Origin: Histomonas meleagridis
Lineage: Eukaryota; Parabasalia; Tritrichomonadida; Dientamoebidae
Length of the DNA stretch: 28,827 bases
NCBI GenBank assembly: GCA_020186115.1
Contig: WSYJ01000022.1
Span: forward strand, 1 to 28,827
Direction: 5' to 3'
In this document: positions 18,570-28,081 of the stretch, piece after piece
How the letters are laid out: each line of letters begins with the position of its first letter
Position numbering within the stretch: the stretch's first letter is position 1
Program-made: the position numbers and the translations under genes
The notes under the pieces: generated by a model
The model's input: the letters and a program-made list of their open reading frames with translations, nothing else
Told to the model about the DNA's origin: nothing
The model's database searches: none

Positions 18570-19552
18570 GGGGGTGGAAAAAGTGCGTTCGTTAGCCTTG
18601 TTTTTAATGAATAAAAAAGTAAAAGAAATTTTGTAAATTTATGATATGTATTCACCTTGAGTTTCAATTGTAATTAAAAGTCTGTTCATCCATTCATTAT
18701 ATACGGCTCTGAAGGTGTCTTTAGGAATATTATACAGTAATGTTTCAACCTTTTGAAAAAGTTGATCTTCATTTTCAAACTCCTCACCTTCGAGCATTTT
18801 TTTAGATATCCGAACAGAAAAAAGTCAGAAGGTGCGAGGTCTGGCGAAAACGTGGGTTGCGGAAGTCTTTTAATCCCCAATTCATTCAATTTTTCATGAA
18901 CCAAATGAGGCCGGGCGTCATCCATATGCAAAAAATATCCCTTCGTTGAAATTCTTTTTGCCAAATCTCCAAGTACAACTTCAGAAAATAAAATTCGATT
19001 AAATTTTTGGCCTATCGGGAGCATTGTTATTGATTTGATACCAGTTATATACCATATAACAGATATCATTATTTTTTTGGAGGCAATAGTTTGTTTGGGT
19101 TTGTATGGTTTTTGCACTCCAGATTCAATCCACATCGAGTTTCTCCCGTTAACAAAATAAATCCAGGTTTCATCTTGCGTCAATATGTGTCTTAGTCTGT
19201 AGTCATTTGAACTAGAAAGGAATTCAAATAATTCAGAAGCAATGGCAGCTCTTTTGGCTTTAATTTCTGGAGTCAACTTATGTGGGATCCATTCGAAGTT
19301 AACTTTTTTCATCCCTAAAATATTAATCATTATATTTTTCACTGTTTTTGGATCTGCGCCTACATTCTTCGCAATTTTCTTCGTCGATGCATATGGATAA
19401 CTTAATATAAAACTGGTTATTCTTTGATCTAAATCTGATCTTCTTAATCTCCCTATTTTTTTCTGTTCGAAAATTGAGAAGGTATGTTCATTCATCTTTT
19501 TTGTCCATTTCTGAACTGTTCGAAGTGTAATAATATTATCACCATATACAGG
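18570..19552 (-). mobile_element. Inner mariner, minus strand, 5' end missing
   Basis: The 3' terminal repeat begins at 18570 (GGGGGTGGAAAAAGTGCG) directly after TA (18568-18569). No matching reverse complement exists at the other end: the sequence changes near 19550 into the plus-strand mariner, so the promoter-side end is lost. The terminal sequence differs from the outer mariner, indicating another subfamily. Confidence 0.65.
18639..19552 (-). pseudogene. Mariner transposase (inner), one frameshift and 5' truncation
   Basis: About 300 residues. The upstream part NIITLRTVQKWTKKM (19495-19550, open but without ATG) continues into the ORF starting at 19495 and is the first helix-turn-helix region; SYPYASTKKIAKNVGADPKT is the second. 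The core has LTQDETWIYF with D108, LHMDDARPH with D192 and SPDLAPSDFFLFGY with D224. That gives 31 residues between the last two Asp, against 34 in classic mariners. After GYLKK a one-base loss in the T7/A7 run at 18797-18803 shifts the frame. The proper tail (ending GEYIS, TAA at 18639) is open in the next frame. It retains nearly every residue needed, so decay is recent or the shift is a sequencing error. Confidence 0.78.
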
Positions 19553-20416
19553 CGAAGATCTCCCAAGGAGTGGAAGGCCAAAAATCGATATTAAGAATTA
19601 ATTTTAAATTTTCTCAATGATGAACCTTATGCATCAACCAAGGTAATGGCAAAAGCTTTCCACGTTGATAAATTTGTTGTTAAGAGAAACTAATTAGAAA
19701 TGAATTATAATAAATATTCAAAAAAATGGATTCATCATTTACTCACTAATGAACAAAAATTAAAAAGGGTCCAAGAATCAGAAGAACTTTTAAAGATACT
19801 TAAGGCAGATGAACCAAACAATTTTGCCAATATTATTACTGGTGATGAAAGTTGGTTTAATATGCATTATGATCATGCCTTTCAATGGGCACCAAATCCA
19901 GATTCTGTTACACCAAGGTTGAGACAAAGTATCAATACAAAAAAAAACGGATGGTTACAATATTCTTTACTGGTGTTGGCCTTGTAACAGTTAAGATTTT
20001 AGATCCAGGTTTAAAATTTAATTTAACACATTTTTGTGGATGCATTTTATCCAGCATCGTCAAAAATGGACGAATTGGTACTAGAAAGAAAAAAGTTGAG
20101 GGTATGTTTATTCAAATGGACAACTGTCGCATTCATAATTCAAAAGTGACCACTGATTGTATAAAAAAAAAGCGGACTAATAAGAGCACCCCATCCGCCA
20201 TATTCCCCCGATATTGCACCAAGTGACTTCCGGTTTTTCGGATACTCGAAAAACAAGTCCGCAGGTAAATCATTTCACGATGAAAAATAGTTAAAAAGTG
20301 CCATTAAATAATAAATATGGGACAATCTTACTTTCGAAGACCTTCAAAATGTGTTCCATGAATGGATTAACCGATTGGAAGATGTCATTAGAAACAATGG
20401 TGAATACATTAATTAA
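19553..20416 (+). pseudogene. Mariner transposase (outer element), decayed
   Basis: Plus-strand fragments in mariner order: GEDLPRSGRPK (19553), ASTKVMAKAFHVDKFVVKRN (19640-19690) ending in an in-frame stop, then KKWIHHLLTNEQKLKRVQES and IITGDESWF with the first Asp (about 19845). MFIQMDNCRIHN with the second Asp follows (20105-20140), then after another shift PPYSPDIAPSDFRFFGY (20195-20245). The tail is EDLQNVFHEWINRLEDVI to TAA at 20416. At least three lesions. Spacing of the last two Asp is close to the classic D34D, unlike the inner mariner. The N-terminal part before GEDLPR has been separated from its 5' terminal repeat at 15178 by the nested insertions. Confidence 0.75.
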
Positions 20417-20494
20417 AAACATTAACTAAATTAATTAATATTAAGATTTGAGCATTTTTGAGGGGTGGGTTGGGTACTTTTTTACCCCCCTGTA

Positions 20495-20562
20495 TTATTT
20501 CAACTCGGAAATGATAAAAAGCCGATAATAGGAAGCAACATATATTTATGCATTCCAAGCTT
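20495..20562 (+). pseudogene. Remainder of arm 1 MULE fragment
   Basis: Continues the MULE frame interrupted at 15177 (LFQLRNDKK-like in arm 2; here with a few substitutions). It ends at AAGCTT (20557-20562), the inner limit of arm 1. Confidence 0.6.
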
Positions 20563-20850
20563 ATACAATACATTATACAATACATAGATGAATAACTATA
20601 TGAATAACATTAAACAATACATCAATTAATGACATTATACAATGCATTAATTAATAACAATATGAATAACATTATACAATACATTAATTAATAACATTAT
20701 ACAATACATTAATTGATAACATGATACAATACATCGATTAATAACATTATACAATGTATTAATTAATGACATTATACAATACATAAATTAATGACATAAT
20801 GCAATACACTAATGAATGACAATATGAACAATATTACACATTGTTTTATA
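20563..20850. repeat. AT minisatellite in the spacer
   Basis: About a dozen irregular copies of a 20-25-bp unit such as ACAATACATTAATTAATAAC. Directly abuts the inner end of arm 1. Confidence 0.85.
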
Positions 20851-20997
20851 CATCAAATAATATATTTCACATATAATGAAAATATTCTGTAATTTTTCGA
20901 TAATTCGAAATGGGAATTATGTATTTTTTATTGATATATTTTTATTTGGAATTTTCCTATTCTTGATTTTTTTTTTACACATATTTTCCAAATTTTT

Positions 20998-21116
<119 letters not shown>

Positions 21117-21441
21117 GATGTCTTGTTATAGAACAGTGTTCTGCAGCACAGTAAACCGATAGAACTTTTTGTTTTGTTCATATCGAATATTTACCCGGTA
21201 AAAACCAAATTTTGACAATATGTCATTTTGATAACGTCGATATTCAATGAAGTTTTTGTGCAAATTATTTAATTGGCGCAAAAATCATTTTTTTTGGATT
21301 GTTGACAATGATAGCTGATCATTTCAGTCAGCAAACAATTGTTACACATTCATTACGTGGAGATAAAAAATCCCAACATTTCAGTTCAAGATGAAAATTT
21401 TTGATTATCGAATATATTCATAACAAATTTCAATGAATTTT

Positions 21442-21780
21442 TTATTCATTACTTTTTTCTAGTATTAAACCTTCAATATTATTTGGAAAAATATCTCCAT
21501 AAAAAGAATAAATTACTTCATCATTTATCCGAAATACTCCTCCTCTTTTTACGTCACATGTTTGTGAATTATGACCCCGTGAGCCACAAACTTTACATTT
21601 AAAATTATTTTTTGGACCGGAAAAATTGTTTTTTCTCCAAATGTAATAATTATATATCAAACAGTTTTCTGCTCTGTGTTCTTCACTTTTACATATTCTG
21701 CATGATGGCGTATCTTCACTTATAACTTCTGGTTCGTTTTGACTTTTCTTTTTTCTTCCTTTCTTTCGTGAGACCACCAT
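21442..21780 (-). CDS. Protein with two CCHC zinc knuckles
   Basis: 112 aa. Basic N-terminus (SRKKGRKKKSQ), then CRICKSEEHRAENC and CKVCGSRGHNSQTC, both exact C-x2-C-x4-H-x4-C knuckles, about 35 residues apart. The C-terminal 35 residues follow a VFRINDEVIYSFYGDIFP pattern. Such knuckles bind single-stranded nucleic acid and occur in retroelement Gag proteins and at the C-terminus of some MULE-type transposases. This ORF could be the tail of a transposase whose upstream part is gone, but the ATG and the position wholly inside the 39-bp terminal repeats make a self-contained small gene more likely. Confidence 0.62.
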   Translation of the reverse strand: MVVSRKKGRKKKSQNEPEVISEDTPSCRICKSEEHRAENCLIYNYYIWRKNNFSGPKNNFKCKVCGSRGHNSQTCDVKRGGVFRINDEVIYSFYGDIFPNNIEGLILEKSNE

Positions 21781-21829
21781 TTCAGGTTCATTCGATGCAT
21801 TTACTGGTAATGATTATATTATGTTATTT

Positions 21830-22045
21830 TTATATTTTTATTCTTATATTGTTAATCTTATTGTATTAATCTAATATTGTATTGATCTTATATTGTATTG
21901 ATCTTATATTGCTAATCATATTGTGTTATTCTTATATTTTTATTCTTATATTGTCAATCTTATATTGTTAATCATATTGTGTTGTTCTTATATTGTTACT
22001 CTTGTTTGTTGATCATATTGTGTTATTCTTATATTTTTATTCTTG
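21830..22045. repeat. TTATATTG tandem repeat
   Basis: Irregular units of about 14-27 bp such as CTTATATTGTTAATC and GTATTGATCTTATATTG, located upstream of the zinc-knuckle ORF. 22046-22493 has no gene. Confidence 0.75.
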
Positions 22046-22602
22046 ATTGAATTATTTCTTTGAAATTTCCTATCGTTTTTTTACAACAATAAATTACCCT
22101 TCACCGATTAAAAAGCAAACAAAACGTATTGGGAAAACCGATAGATTGATTTACTTTCAAATATGAACGGTTATATAAACGGTGGTGATGTTATCAGTTT
22201 ATAATGGTTGATGTCCGATTATACAATAAGTATAAAATTGGTGTGGCGAAAATATTCACTCCAATTAATTATTACTGATATTTTATATATTTAATATAAT
22301 CATTTTAACTGATATATATAAATTTAAAAATAATTTGTCTTTTATTTTCATAAAACATCAAAATTTAAGTTAATACTATACCATTATGTCGTAAGAAACC
22401 ATGTCTGTATAGAGTTTTGATTAAATTTATTGAATATGGTTACAATTAAGTTCTATGTTAGAATACAATGAATGTATATTTATGTAAACCAATCAAAAAG
22501 TTCTATCGGTTTACTGTGCTGCAGAACACTGTGCTGTAAAAAGATACCCTTTTTTTATCATAATTTTTTTTTTTCTCATTTTTTTTACGGTTTTCTCAAC
22601 GT

Positions 22603-23725
22603 TCATTTCAGAATTTTATTATCATCATCTTCCACCAATTCCCATTTTTGTGTTCTCTCGTTCCAAGAGAATCGTGGTATTTTTATTGTAAAAGCTAATT
22701 TTATAGGGGGTTTGGAATGTGGTAATGGTTTCAGACCAAATTTTTCGTCATTTTGATTTTTTAATGCATTATTAAAAACTTCGTTTTTTTTTCAAATCAT
22801 TAATTTGATGTAAAAAAGATTTTTCGAAATCCCAACCGGAAAGTATTTTATCTAAAATTAATGCAATTATATTTGTTTTTCATTTAATTTTCCAGTTTTT
22901 GAATGATTGTGCAAAATTGTGAGATATTTGAATTTTTCCCAATTGAATTACTGATTTTTCTATTGAAACTTTCGTTGATATTATTTGTCAGAATGTCACT
23001 TCTGGGTTTGCCTTCAGAATTCCAATAATCGATAGAATATTTTCTATAAATAGTTTTAATGAAATATTTAATAAACTACTGCATGCTTCCATCAATGCAT
23101 TCAATTTCAGGTAAAAATTCAATTAATTTGACGGCACTTTTTTTCGGAATTCTTGATAAAATATTAATTGTTTTAATTAAATTATGGAATGAATTATTAT
23201 TGATATTATTTCCGATAAATTTTTTGAGCTTTCCTCCGAATTGTCTAAGTGTGATGAAAGTAACATAATTGTAATGAATTTGATTTTGTAATAAAAACTT
23301 CTATAATTGCATTGATTTCTGCTGCTTCAAAATCGCAGATTGACTTAACGTCCGCATTGAAACCGTTACCGAATCTTTGTAAACTATTTTTAAAAGCTTG
23401 GAATGCATAAATATATGTTGCTTCTTATTATTGGCTTCTTATCATTTCGGAGTTGAAATAATACAAATCGCTCATTACTTAATGTTAAAGATTTTTCAAT
23501 TGAAATTATATTTCCTTGAGCTATTTTATTTAAATGGTGAATATAATTTCTAATTTTTTCTTGTGAAACTGTATTTATAATATAAACCTTTTGGTGTTGA
23601 TTCATTGATCCATTGGAGTAAAGCATTGAAAATCATATCGGTATTGATAACCATCATGAGTAATAAGACTTGGAGTCCATTGTTGACGAGAAGAATGGCG
23701 ATCAGGCCACAAATTCATAAAATGT
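22603..23725 (-). pseudogene. MULE (Mutator-like) transposase, broken, partly inside arm 2
   Basis: Runs from the arm 2 part (MNLWPDRHSSRQQW, HDGYQYRYDF, SNERFVLFQLRNDKK) across the arm boundary into the spacer. Spacer part: AFKNSLQRFGNGFNADVKSI, then CDFEAAEINAIIEVF with a catalytic-type Asp and LCYFHH, the conserved C/H block. After a shift come LRQFGGKLKKFI and IPKKSAVKLIEFLPE. After another come YRKYSIDYWNSEG and TNNINESFNRKISN, whose Glu in N-x-x-E is the family's last catalytic residue. It ends around WNERTQKWELVEDDDNKIL with TGA at 22603-22605. The first IDGT-type block is not visible, so an internal loss is likely. At least four lesions. Confidence 0.68.
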
Positions 23726-24497
23726 GAAGTTTGGGCACTTTTTGACTGTTATGTTCACAAAAAATTGTATTTGTGTTAAAAATGATCGTTCAATAATAGG
23801 GTATATATCAATTGTGGCATAACAAATAAAATATTTAAAAGTGTTAGTATTTAAGTAAAAATTCGAAAATTTTGTTCATTTTTCTCAATGAATATATAAT
23901 ATTTTTGAAAAATTTATAAACAAGCCATCGCTATTATAATTCTTTTTATTATTTTAATTTCAAAACAATTAATAAAATCTATATATATATCCAATATATG
24001 AGATAGAAGTTATTTTTTATCTCTTAATTTTTATATATAAATATTTGATATGCTAAAATGTGATATAATATTTCATTATGTTAAACTTCACAAATCAATG
24101 AAAATTAATTTTAATTTGAATTAATATATATATATATATATATATATATAATGAAATGTATGATGTTATTTATATTTTCATTCATTAATATATTGTATAA
24201 TGTTATTCATTAGTGTAACGAATATTGTTATTCATTATTAATGTAATGTATAATATATCGTATAATATAATGTATAATGTTATTCATTAATGTAATGCAT
24301 AATGTTATTCATAAATAAATATAACAATAAATGATCAATAATATATAATGATGAATGATAAATATTCAAAATACATTATGATAAATAATAATGAATGAAT
24401 AAAATAATTAATGATGAGTAAATGCATAAATTAGCATATAATGTTTTAATAATCATCAACTAAATTTTGAATGCAATCTAATTGATATTTCACAAAT

Positions 24498-24558
24498 AAT
24501 AAAGGCAACTTTTTAAGACGAAGAACTTTGGTCATCGTCTTAAAAAGTTGCCTTTATT
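24498..24558. repeat. Perfect 24-bp-stem hairpin, arm 2 copy
   Basis: Reverse-complement copy of 14081-14141 with the same stem and a 13-nt loop. Confidence 0.85.
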
Positions 24559-24564
24559 ATGTGT

Positions 24565-25061
24565 AATTCTCATCGACACTTTTTGAAATGAAAAAATTAA
24601 AAAAAGTAATTTCGCTCACAATTTTCAATATTGTTTTTAAGTTTTTTTTATGAATCATATTTAAAATGTCATTGATGGAGCAATTACTTGCTGAAGCTGA
24701 TACAATATCAGCTGCAAATGTTTCAGCAGGAACGAAAAGTACATATGATAGGCTGATTCATGCTTATGCCAAAGTGATGATAAATCTAATACACGAAGAA
24801 CCATTTCCTATTACTCATGACAAAATGGTTGCATTCATTATATTTAAAAAGAATCAGAATATGAAATGTTGTACGTTACTAGCTTACATTAATAGTTTTG
24901 CACATTATTTTCAGTAGACATGAGAAGAGCTGGTATGGAAATTTCAGAGGCACTTTCTATATAAACAATAAAATTTTTGCGATTTTTAAATTGAATTGAA
25001 AATTGTGAACGAAATTAATTTTTTTTTTTTTTTTATTTCAAAAAGTGGCTTGATGAGAATT
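24565..25061. mobile_element. 0.5-kb element with terminal inverted repeats, arm 2 copy
   Basis: Begins AATTCTCATCG and ends TGATGAGAATT. Differs from the arm 1 copy mainly by a longer T-run at about 25019-25034 within one terminal repeat. Confidence 0.65.
24666..24917 (+). CDS. Tyrosine-recombinase-like N-terminal domain protein, arm 2 copy
   Basis: Identical 83-residue translation to 13721-13972; see that entry. ATG start follows TCATATTTAAA. Complete identity of both copies at protein level dates the inverted duplication as recent or indicates gene conversion. Confidence 0.5.
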   Translation: MSLMEQLLAEADTISAANVSAGTKSTYDRLIHAYAKVMINLIHEEPFPITHDKMVAFIIFKKNQNMKCCTLLAYINSFAHYFQ

Positions 25062-25613
25062 AAAAATTTAATTTAATAAAATTAATAAAACTCTGATATA
25101 GTCAATAATTATAGATATTTATTCATATAATAGTAATAAAATTATTTGTTTATCATTTTTAATGGAAATATTTTTATTTTAAACAGAAAATCACTTTTTG
25201 AGTTAAATATCGTATGTCAAATTTTTTTGAATGTGTTGTTTTTATTTACGGTTTTTCCACGTAAGAATTGAATACTCATTCAATAATTCAATACAATTCA
25301 ATTTTTTTGGAAAATATCTTCATTTCTTCCCATGAATACAAGATATTTTAATCCAAAAAAACATTATATATATATATGTTTTTGAATGTGTAGATTCGAT
25401 TAATGTTATTGGAATTTTAAAATAAAAATATTTTTTTAAATTGATCTTATCTCATTTTAGAATTAATTTTTTTAAGATTTAACATTAAATTATTTTATTA
25501 CTTTATATAAGCTATATTATATATTAATTTTATCGAAAATCATTAAGTTTGATTTTCGAAGTTTAAAAAAATTCAAAAAAATTGGAATTTTTTTCGGTTA
25601 GATCGGCGTGCAT

Positions 25614-26174
25614 TCAAAAAAGTGCGTATTTGAATAGTTTATTACGAAAAGCGCGTATAAAAGTGCGTATGTAAAATACGTTCCCTTTATACATTAATAT
25701 GTTTTTTTCTTTATTATATTGTGAACTAAAATCATAACCATTAATCTTAATTGAGTTAACTTTTTTAATTGGATTTACATGTTTTAAACATCCAGGTTCA
25801 GGATCTTCATAACTTAATCTAACTTGATTAAAATCAATTTCTAAAATTAAACTTATAGCTTGTACTAAATCATTAGCATTAATAATAATTTTTCCACTAT
25901 TATCAATTAAATTTGCTATTAATTTCATATTATTTGTTTTTAATATTGCACTAAATGTTAAAGCTATATGTTTATATAAAGCACTAGCATTATCAGTATT
26001 AAGTTCAGTTTCTCTTGTAATTATTTTTGGTGTTTCTTCATTAACTTCAGGATAATGTGCTGGTGTTTCACTATTGTTATTATTAATAATAATAACTTTA
26101 CAATTAGCACTAGAACTATTATGTTCAGGATTATCCTTCCCTACATGGGGTGATAAATCACTTATTTTAATCAT
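25614..26174 (-). CDS. Polinton gene Y, unrecognised, 3' end fused to arm 2
   Basis: 186 aa starting MIKISDLSPHVGKDN, 29 bp downstream of gene X on the same strand. The N-terminal third is low-complexity and Asn/Glu-rich. The middle (residues 65-120) is helical (ALYKHIALTFSAILK, ANDLVQAISLILE). The C-terminus is basic and aromatic (FIRAFRNKLFKYALF). I do not recognise a family. The last sense codons and the TGA fall at the edge of arm 2 (25614-25621), so the natural C-terminus may be missing. The DNA of the last 20 codons contains three copies of ATACGC(A/G)CTTTT. Likely a virion-associated or accessory Polinton gene by position only. Confidence 0.5.
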   Translation of the reverse strand: MIKISDLSPHVGKDNPEHNSSSANCKVIIINNNNSETPAHYPEVNEETPKIITRETELNTDNASALYKHIALTFSAILKTNNMKLIANLIDNSGKIIINANDLVQAISLILEIDFNQVRLSYEDPEPGCLKHVNPIKKVNSIKINGYDFSSQYNKEKNILMYKGNVFYIRTFIRAFRNKLFKYALF

Positions 26175-26203
26175 AAAAAAATAATGATTTTAAAAATTTT
26201 TGT

Positions 26204-27300
26204 TTATCGATCTGCTAGTCCATTAGGTGTACCAATTATACTTACTACATATTTTTCGACTGCATCTAGCATTATTTGTTCATTATTAGAGTCATTTAAC
26301 AAATCAGTAACAACTTTTTTACAAGCAGTTGAATAATAACTTTCCCCTGACTCTGGCATTTTATATTTTTTACCTTTAGCAATATCTGAAATATTATGTT
26401 GTTGTAATATAACTTCTACTTTACAAATAATCATTGTTTTAAATAATACGAGAGATAATTGAAATATTGGACAATAAGCCTTAATTCTTCCTTGATATTC
26501 AGTATTATCTATAAAACCATCACTGAATTCATTATATGCATCTTTAACGAGTAAACTAGTAAATACTGCATTTGCTGACCTTCTTCTTGGAGTACTATGT
26601 AATTTATAAATATTCATAACACCAGTATCTCTATAATAGTTATCATTAGCCCTTTTCACTTTTTCCCTAAAATCATTATATGCAGAATTATATGTAACAA
26701 TTGGATCATCAAATGGTTTTGGATAATTTACTTTTCTTACTTCAGTATTTAACCATTCATTAAATATTTTAATCTTATTTCCATCTGCTACATATTGTTT
26801 TCTTTGTGTAGGATTATCATAATTATTTTGTAAATATTCCATATATGCTACTTGATAAGGATCTTGTTTTTTGACTGTCTATCCATAACAAATTTAGCTC
26901 TTTTATGTTGATCTCTTATAATAATATCTGGAATTCCATCAGCATTAACATCTTTTTTTTTTACTGACCAATGATATTTTTCATCTTTACCAGCATTATG
27001 TTTGTTAACATATTCCATAGCACATCCATATGTTTGTGCATCTCTAACTTTTCTAACATCTTTCTTTGAATCAAGAATAAAATGTGCTAAAGCTTTCATA
27101 TTCTCATCAATTAATGTTCTATCAGATCCAGTATATTGATAATGACTTAAATCATCATCGAAAATATATTGAGCATCACCCTCTGTAACATATCTTCTTT
27201 GAGGTTCTGATTTAACACGTGATGTTAATAAACGTGATCCATCTGGTTATCGTGCTCTAGGTTTTGCATATCTCACATCCTGTTGAGCTTGGGTAGGTAT
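26204..27300 (-). pseudogene. Polinton gene X (right copy), one stop and one frameshift, start lost
   Basis: About 365 codons. The upstream part is open from just inside the GC-rich hairpin cluster (PHYIPTQAQQDVRYAKPRAR) to an in-frame TAA at 27247-27249. It then runs through SRLLTSRVKSEPQRRYVTEG, HYQYTGSDRTLIDEN, RKVRDAQTYG and KKDVNADGIPDIIIRD to a shift near 26860, and continues in the next frame (KKQDPYQVAYMEYLQNN) to TAA at 26204. DVNADGIPD looks like a calcium-binding EF-hand/dockerin-type loop. The C-terminal half is mainly helical. Shared with 5631-6032 at roughly 90% DNA identity over 200 bp. Function unknown; conserved in two Polinton fragments, so a core element gene. Confidence 0.6.
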
Positions 27301-27307
27301 ATAATGC

Positions 27308-27465
27308 GGTCGGGACTGATCCCGACCTTAAGTTTTCACTGGGGGGATTGGAGGGGTCTGAGGCCTCCGGAGGTGCCATTCGGACCCCTCCGGAGGGGCC
27401 TCAGACCCCTCCAATCCCCAGAGTGTGCTCGCTCCGCTCGCTACAAAAATCAAAATGATTTTTGT
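27308..27465. repeat. GC-rich cluster of three hairpins
   Basis: Hairpin 1, 27308-27327: perfect 8-bp stem GGTCGGGA/TCCCGACC, loop CTGA. Hairpin 2, 27343-27419: perfect 23-bp stem starting GGGGATTGGAGGGGTC, enclosing two copies of the self-complementary CCTCCGGAGG (27364-27373 and 27387-27396). Hairpin 3, 27443-27465: 10-bp stem ACAAAAATCA/TGATTTTTGT, loop AAA. GC content here is far above the rest of the window. It sits between the minus-strand genes X/Y and the plus-strand fibre cluster and cuts the 5' end of gene X. Could be an inserted foldback/MITE element, a replication origin or a structured promoter. Confidence 0.85.
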
Positions 27466-27609
27466 GAGCCATACAATTCGTCTGAATATTTGAATGCACA
27501 TTCAATTTTGAGAGAACGCGAAACTTTTTGATAGGAACGATAGCACTTTTAGCACCACTTTTCGCATAAACCTAACAAAAACCTCGCATAACCAGCACAA
27601 ATTGTCCCC

Positions 27610-27658
27610 GATTATCTTTGGTCGGACATTTATCCTATTTGATTTATCTTTGATCGGA
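27610..27658. promoter_or_regulatory. Direct repeat upstream of plus-strand Polinton genes
   Basis: GATTATCTTTGGTCGGA (27610-27626) and GATTTATCTTTGATCGGA (27641-27658), spaced 31 bp, 60-110 bp before the ATG at 27719. A possible regulatory site; not proven. Confidence 0.4.
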
Positions 27659-27718
27659 GGTTAGTAGTCAAAAAGCGACGGTTATTGTTTGGTCTCATTA
27701 CAACCTTTATTTTTATTT

Positions 27719-28061
27719 ATGGTTAAACCAGTGATTAAAACGTATTTTTGTACTTCACAAAAAGAAAACCGTTTTCCGCCTGAATTTGTGGATTCTCAAA
27801 ATCCTAGATATATAGTAGTACAACAATGTAAGTGTAAATTTAAGGAATATTTAGTATCTGATGTTTCAATGCATGCTGATTTCATTGAACGTGATCATTA
27901 TGAAGATTATTTTTGTATTTATACGAATGAAAATAGAACTAAATATAAGAAATATGAATATAAAAGTAGAAAACCAAAATTTTAAAATATGGTTTAAAGA
28001 AATGAATGGTAAAGAAATTGAACCAGAATATTTTATGTTAGAATTATTATTAATTTATTAA
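27719..28061 (+). pseudogene. Small Polinton gene upstream of fibre, one frameshift
   Basis: ATG at 27719 (MVKPVIKTYFCTSQKENRF). The frame runs through PPEFVDSQNPRYIVVQQCKC and HYEDYFCIYTNENRTKYKK to a stop at 27985. An overlapping frame continues convincingly (NFKIWFKEMNGKEIEPEYF) to TAA at 28061, so a single indel around 27930-27975 splits a protein of about 114 residues. It contains several Cys and aromatic residues. I do not recognise a family. It precedes the fibre gene by 20 nt, the tight spacing typical of this element, and may be co-transcribed or encode a partner of the fibre. Confidence 0.5.
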
Positions 28062-28081
28062 ATAAAAATCATTTTTTATCA

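Larger units (their letters stand above)
15178..20492. mobile_element. 5.3-kb mariner-ended composite insertion
   Basis: Both ends carry a 32-bp terminal inverted repeat beginning CAGGGGGGT(G/A)AAAAAGTA, at 15178-15209 and 20461-20492. TA is duplicated at 15176-15177 and 20493-20494. Arm 2 of the giant repeat contains the uninterrupted target (GATTTGTATTATTTC at about 23452-23466), proving the insertion and its exact limits. Its own transposase is the decayed plus-strand mariner at 19553-20416. Inside lie a 2.4-kb DDE transposase gene (15605-18041) and a second mariner (18570-19552). At 5.3 kb against about 1.3 kb for a normal mariner, it must have been a host for later insertions, or moved as a composite. 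Confidence 0.85.
13019..20562. repeat. Giant inverted repeat, arm 1 (interrupted at 15178-20492)
   Basis: 13019-15177 plus 20495-20562 (2227 bp in total) is the near-identical reverse complement of 23394-25621 (2228 bp); positions pair as x + y = about 38639 before the interruption. Outer ends begin TTTTTTGAATGCACGCCGAT and inner ends stop at AAGCTT. Only scattered substitutions and A/T-run length changes are seen. No target duplication flanks the outer ends. The pre-insertion spacer is 2.8 kb. Confidence 0.92.
21133..22532 (-). mobile_element. 1.4-kb element with 39-bp terminal inverted repeats
   Basis: The ends 21133-21171 and 22494-22532 are perfect reverse complements, beginning ACAGTGTTCTGCAGCACAGT and ending GAACTTTTTG on the inner side. 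Inside are a two-zinc-knuckle ORF (21442-21780) and a TTATATTG-type tandem repeat (about 21830-22045). No catalytic transposase domain is seen, so it is probably non-autonomous or belongs to a family I do not recognise. Flanking target duplication is not clear. Confidence 0.72.
23394..25621. repeat. Giant inverted repeat, arm 2 (uninterrupted)
   Basis: Reverse complement of arm 1 without the 5.3-kb insertion. Carries the MULE 5' part (23394-23725), the minisatellite and TA run, the hairpin (24498-24558) and the 0.5-kb recombinase-domain element (24565-25061). The outer end at 25621 abuts Polinton gene Y and supplies its stop codon. Confidence 0.92.

Noticed and set aside
20563-20850. CRISPR-like array
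   Set aside because: Units are contiguous and irregular with no unique spacers; it is a minisatellite.
27283-27531. 82-codon open frame through the GC-rich region
   Set aside because: It is produced by translating the hairpin palindromes; no protein family signal and no proper context.
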